NCBI RefSeq assembly: GCF_000520975.1
Contig: NZ_JACB01000016.1
Coordinates: 62,001 to 126,000 of the forward strand
Direction: 5' to 3'
Source of the DNA: Aquimarina megaterium XH134
Lineage (GTDB): Bacteria; Bacteroidota; Bacteroidia; Flavobacteriales; Flavobacteriaceae
Length of the DNA: 64,000 nucleotides
In this document: positions 61,495-64,000 of the stretch, piece after piece
Layout of the letters: the number at the start of each line of letters is the position of its first letter
How positions within the stretch are numbered: position 1 is the stretch's first letter
Notes under the pieces: generated by a model
Told to the model about the DNA's origin: nothing
The model's database searches: none
Seen by the model: the letters and a program-made list of their open reading frames with translations, nothing else
Position numbers and translations under genes: made by a program

Positions 61495-62382
61495 TTACCA
61501 GTCTTTATCTGTTTTAACTTTTGATCCCTGAGCTTTTTTGGCGTTAATCTTATCCTGAACTTTCTTTTCTTGATTATTCATAGCTTCGAGTAAGCTTTTA
61601 ACCTGTTCTGGGGATAATTTACCCTGAACCTGTTGTTGTTGCTGTTGTTGATCTTTAGGTTCGCCTTCCTGTTCTTTTTGATCTTTTCCTTTATCCTTTT
61701 TCTCATCTTTAGGCTCACCCTTGTCATCCTTTTCTTTATCTCCCTCATCTTTTTTATCCTCTCCTTTATCTCCTTCTTTATCCTTTTGATCTTCTCCCTT
61801 TTCTTTTTCCTTATCTCCATCATCTCCCTTTTTATCTTCTTTATCGTCGCCCTCTTTCTTATCTTTATTATCTTCCTTCTGATCTTTGTTTTGGTCTTTA
61901 TCCTTATTCTGATCATTTTGCTGTTGCTGTTGCTCTAGCATTTTCTTGGCCAATGCCAGATTATAACGCGTTTCATCATCTTTGGGATTATTTCTAAGCG
62001 CATTTTTATAAGCTTCAACAGCTTCTTTATATTTTTTTTGCTCCATATAGGTATTTCCCTGATTATGAAACGCCTTATGTTTTTCTGACTTAGCCGAAGC
62101 TACCTTAGCTGCTTCTGTATAACGATGGGTAGCTTCATCATATTTTTCAGAATTATAATATGCATTAGCCAAATTATACTTTGCTGTAGGGTTTACAGGA
62201 TTTTTGGCAATTGCTTTTCTGTATTCTCCTTCTGCCTTAGGAAAATTACCATCTTTAACCAGAACTTTATTACCTGTAGCTATAAACTGATTTGCTTCGT
62301 TAATAATTTGATCACGATTCTCTTCCTGAGAACATATGATCCCTATCTGAAAACATAATATAACACATAAAATCTTTTTCAT
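61495..62382 (-). CDS. batC: BatC: TPR protein with long charged tail
   Basis: 295 residues. Signal peptide (IGIICSQEE; the Cys may even be acylated), TPR repeats over about 45-155 (NPTAKYNLANAYYNSEKYDEATHRY; GNTYMEQKKYKEAVEAYKNALRNNP). Residues about 160-250 form an extreme low-complexity segment made almost only of K, D, E, G and Q. A short conserved end (LSPEQVKSLLEAMNNQEKKVQDKI) follows. It probably scaffolds the BatA/BatB membrane complex. Confidence 0.9.
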   Translation of the reverse strand: MKKILCVILCFQIGIICSQEENRDQIINEANQFIATGNKVLVKDGNFPKAEGEYRKAIAKNPVNPTAKYNLANAYYNSEKYDEATHRYTEAAKVASAKSEKHKAFHNQGNTYMEQKKYKEAVEAYKNALRNNPKDDETRYNLALAKKMLEQQQQQNDQNKDKDQNKDQKEDNKDKKEGDDKEDKKGDDGDKEKEKGEDQKDKEGDKGEDKKDEGDKEKDDKGEPKDEKKDKGKDQKEQEGEPKDQQQQQQQVQGKLSPEQVKSLLEAMNNQEKKVQDKINAKKAQGSKVKTDKDW

Positions 62383-62388
62383 ACCTCA

Positions 62389-63423
62389 CTATTGTTCGTT
62401 AAACAGGTTTAATTTTTTTACCCAAGATGTTTTTCTTTCTAACAAGAAAATATCTAAAAATAATAATAACAGTCCGGCAAACAGAAACCACTGAAATTGA
62501 TCTTTAAAATCTGCAAACTGCTTGGCTTCAAATTCTTTTTTATCCATATTTTGCAGTACAGTAGTCACTTCTTCTACAACTTTACTTGTATTTCTACCAT
62601 CAATGTATGTGCCATTTGCTTCATTAGCAATTTCCTGTAAAGTTGTCGGGTTTAATTTGGTAATTACAGTACTTCCCTGACTATTTTTCTTGTACGTTTG
62701 TACAATTCCATTTCGCTTTATAGGTATAGGTGCTCCTTTTTCTAATCCTACACCTATTGTAAAAATCTTAATTCCTTCTTTGGCCGCTTCTTCTGCAATG
62801 GCTTTTACATTACCTTCATGATCTTCTCCATCACTTACAATAAATAAAACTCTATTGGTTTGTTCTTCATCATTATAATATGTTTTTGCTAATTCTATAG
62901 CTTCATAGATTGCAGTTCCTTGAGAAGATAGCATTTCTGTATTCATAGATTGTAGAAACATCTTTCCCGAAGCGTAATCTGTAGTAATTGGCAATTGAGG
63001 AAAAGCACTACCTGCATATGCAATGATCCCAATGCGATCACTTGCCAGATTATTGATAATCTGGGTAACTAACTGCTTTGATTTTTCTAATCTATTGGGT
63101 GCAATATCTTCTGCTAGCATACTTTTAGATACGTCTATTGCAAAAACAACATCTACTCCTTCTCGTTTTACGGTTTCGAGTTTTGTACCTACCTTAGGAT
63201 TAACTAGGGCAATCACCAGGCAAGCCAGAGCTAAACTAATTATAATAATCTTTAATACTGATTTAAAGATAGATCGATTAGGGCTCAATTTTTTAAGAAG
63301 TGCTGCATCTGCAAACTTCTTTTGAGCTGCCTTTTGCCATACTAACACTCCTAAAAACAGCAGAATTAGTACTGGAATACCCAATAATAACCAGAAATAT
63401 ATTTTCTCTTCTAATACGTACAT
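62389..63423 (-). CDS. batB: BatB: von Willebrand factor A-domain membrane protein
   Basis: 344 residues. Membrane segments at about 10-28 and 55-75, a VWA domain with an intact MIDAS motif DVSKSMLAEDIAPNRLE (DxSxS at about 96-100) and SDGEDHEGN, and a C-terminal membrane helix. It ends six bases before batC. It pairs with BatA in the inner membrane. Confidence 0.93.
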   Translation of the reverse strand: MYVLEEKIYFWLLLGIPVLILLFLGVLVWQKAAQKKFADAALLKKLSPNRSIFKSVLKIIIISLALACLVIALVNPKVGTKLETVKREGVDVVFAIDVSKSMLAEDIAPNRLEKSKQLVTQIINNLASDRIGIIAYAGSAFPQLPITTDYASGKMFLQSMNTEMLSSQGTAIYEAIELAKTYYNDEEQTNRVLFIVSDGEDHEGNVKAIAEEAAKEGIKIFTIGVGLEKGAPIPIKRNGIVQTYKKNSQGSTVITKLNPTTLQEIANEANGTYIDGRNTSKVVEEVTTVLQNMDKKEFEAKQFADFKDQFQWFLFAGLLLLFLDIFLLERKTSWVKKLNLFNEQ

Positions 63424-63481
63424 TTTCTACCTTATTCATTAAACCTCATTGATTTTCAAAGTCTATGAGGTTTATATTTTT

Positions 63482-64000
63482 TTAAATAAAACTTCTAAAT
63501 ATTGTATATCTAAACAAAAATTCTATAAAAATTAATAATCCTGCCAGCAGCACCAATGATCTAAATTTTTCTTCATAATTATAGAATTTAAATTCTTCGA
63601 TATCTGTTCTTTCTAATTTATCAATTTCTTGATAAATCTGTTGTAATTTTTTGTTATTTGTTGCTCTAAAATATTTACCTCCGGTAACTTTAGCAATTTC
63701 TTTTAATAAATCTTCATCGATTTCTACCTGCACTCTACCATATTGAAAAGATCCGTTTGGTAATATAGCTACAGGAGCCAAAGCCATTCCGTTTGTACCA
63801 ATACCAATTGTATAGGTTTTAATACCATATTCTACTGCTAGTTCTGAAGCAATCTTAGGATCGATAAAACCAGCATTATTAGAACCGTCTGTAAGTAAAA
63901 TAATCACTTTACTCTTAGCTTTACTGTCTTTAAGTCGATTTACAGATGTTGCCAGTCCCATTCCTATAGCCGTACCATTCTCTAAGACATTATCATATTT
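63482..64000 (-). CDS. batA: BatA: von Willebrand factor A-domain protein, C-terminal part only
   Basis: The frame runs off the window at 64000, so the start and MIDAS motif are missing. The visible 172 residues begin KYDNVLENGTAIG, continue with VIILLTDGSNNAGF (third MIDAS element TDG) and end with a membrane helix (RSLVLLAGLLIFIEFLFRYTIF). This is the usual BatA C-terminus. It is the first Bat gene here; moxR and related genes are expected beyond the window edge. Confidence 0.92.
   Translation of the reverse strand, partial: KYDNVLENGTAIGMGLATSVNRLKDSKAKSKVIILLTDGSNNAGFIDPKIASELAVEYGIKTYTIGIGTNGMALAPVAILPNGSFQYGRVQVEIDEDLLKEIAKVTGGKYFRATNNKKLQQIYQEIDKLERTDIEEFKFYNYEEKFRSLVLLAGLLIFIEFLFRYTIFRSFI

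Noticed and set aside
61578..61938. Very hydrophobic (plus strand) and very basic (minus strand) frames over the batC repeat
   Set aside because: Both are alternative readings of the K/D/E-rich codon repeats of batC and have no independent start context. The same repeats are irregular in length and in frame, so they are not a CRISPR array either.

Overview
The window is AT-rich chromosomal DNA of a flavobacterium (Bacteroidota, Flavobacteriaceae; an Aquimarina-like marine genus would fit, but the genus is a guess). The evidence is the gliding lipoprotein gene gldH next to ricT, a complete Bat operon, split scoA/scoB, ECF sigma/FecR/TonB-receptor loci, many SPII lipoproteins with acidic +2 to +4 residues, A-rich start regions with few Shine-Dalgarno sequences, and Bacteroidota-type promoters (TTG-N20-TAnnTTTG before trpS). 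I saw no rRNA, tRNA, CRISPR array, transposase or prophage gene.

Layout. 1-13 kb: a lipoprotein cut by the window edge, a membrane AraC regulator, a large secreted Asp-box protein with hemJ and an acetyltransferase, a zinc-metalloprotease lipoprotein, yicC-gmk-nadD, an enoyl-CoA hydratase, a sensor kinase and a double-NBD peptide ABC ATPase. 13-22 kb, mostly minus strand: scoA and scoB separated by a peroxiredoxin and a zinc-ribbon membrane protein, then a class A PBP, gldH, ricT and trhO. 22-30 kb: a GG-leader peptide gene, recA, an ECF sigma factor overlapping an anti-sigma factor that appears to span both membranes, an AraC regulator, plsC and trpS. 30-39.5 kb is the accessory part: two copies of a module made of a small XRE regulator divergent from two tiny genes, with an AraC regulator, a serine hydrolase, an AlkC-type glycosylase and a TetR-plus-three-membrane-protein operon between them. 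39.7-44.8 kb: pheS and single genes.

44.9-52.9 kb holds what I consider the most interesting locus. A beta-barrel protein, an ATP-grasp ligase and a transglutaminase-like 7TM protein on the minus strand lie divergent from fecI, fecR and an STN-domain TonB receptor. The same bipartite sequence, GGTAGGGT-N14-CTGTTWYT, stands before three of these transcription units at exactly the same internal spacing. This suggests that the ECF sigma factor drives the whole group, which would make it one envelope-sensing and peptide- or amide-modifying regulon. 52.9-53.4 kb is a RelE/ParE-like toxin-antitoxin pair with a perfect palindrome at the antitoxin start.

53.5-64 kb: cvpA, then a SulP transporter, a beta-carbonic anhydrase and a second SulP transporter, probably handling bicarbonate, followed by the Bat operon (batA partial, batB, batC, batD, batE) for envelope stress or aerotolerance. 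Starts were moved from the longest ORF wherever that began at TTG and an internal ATG fitted the family better (nadD, sensor kinase, gldH, trhO, plsC, XRE-A, alkC, tetR, cvpA and others). All calls come from reading the sequence; no similarity search was run.
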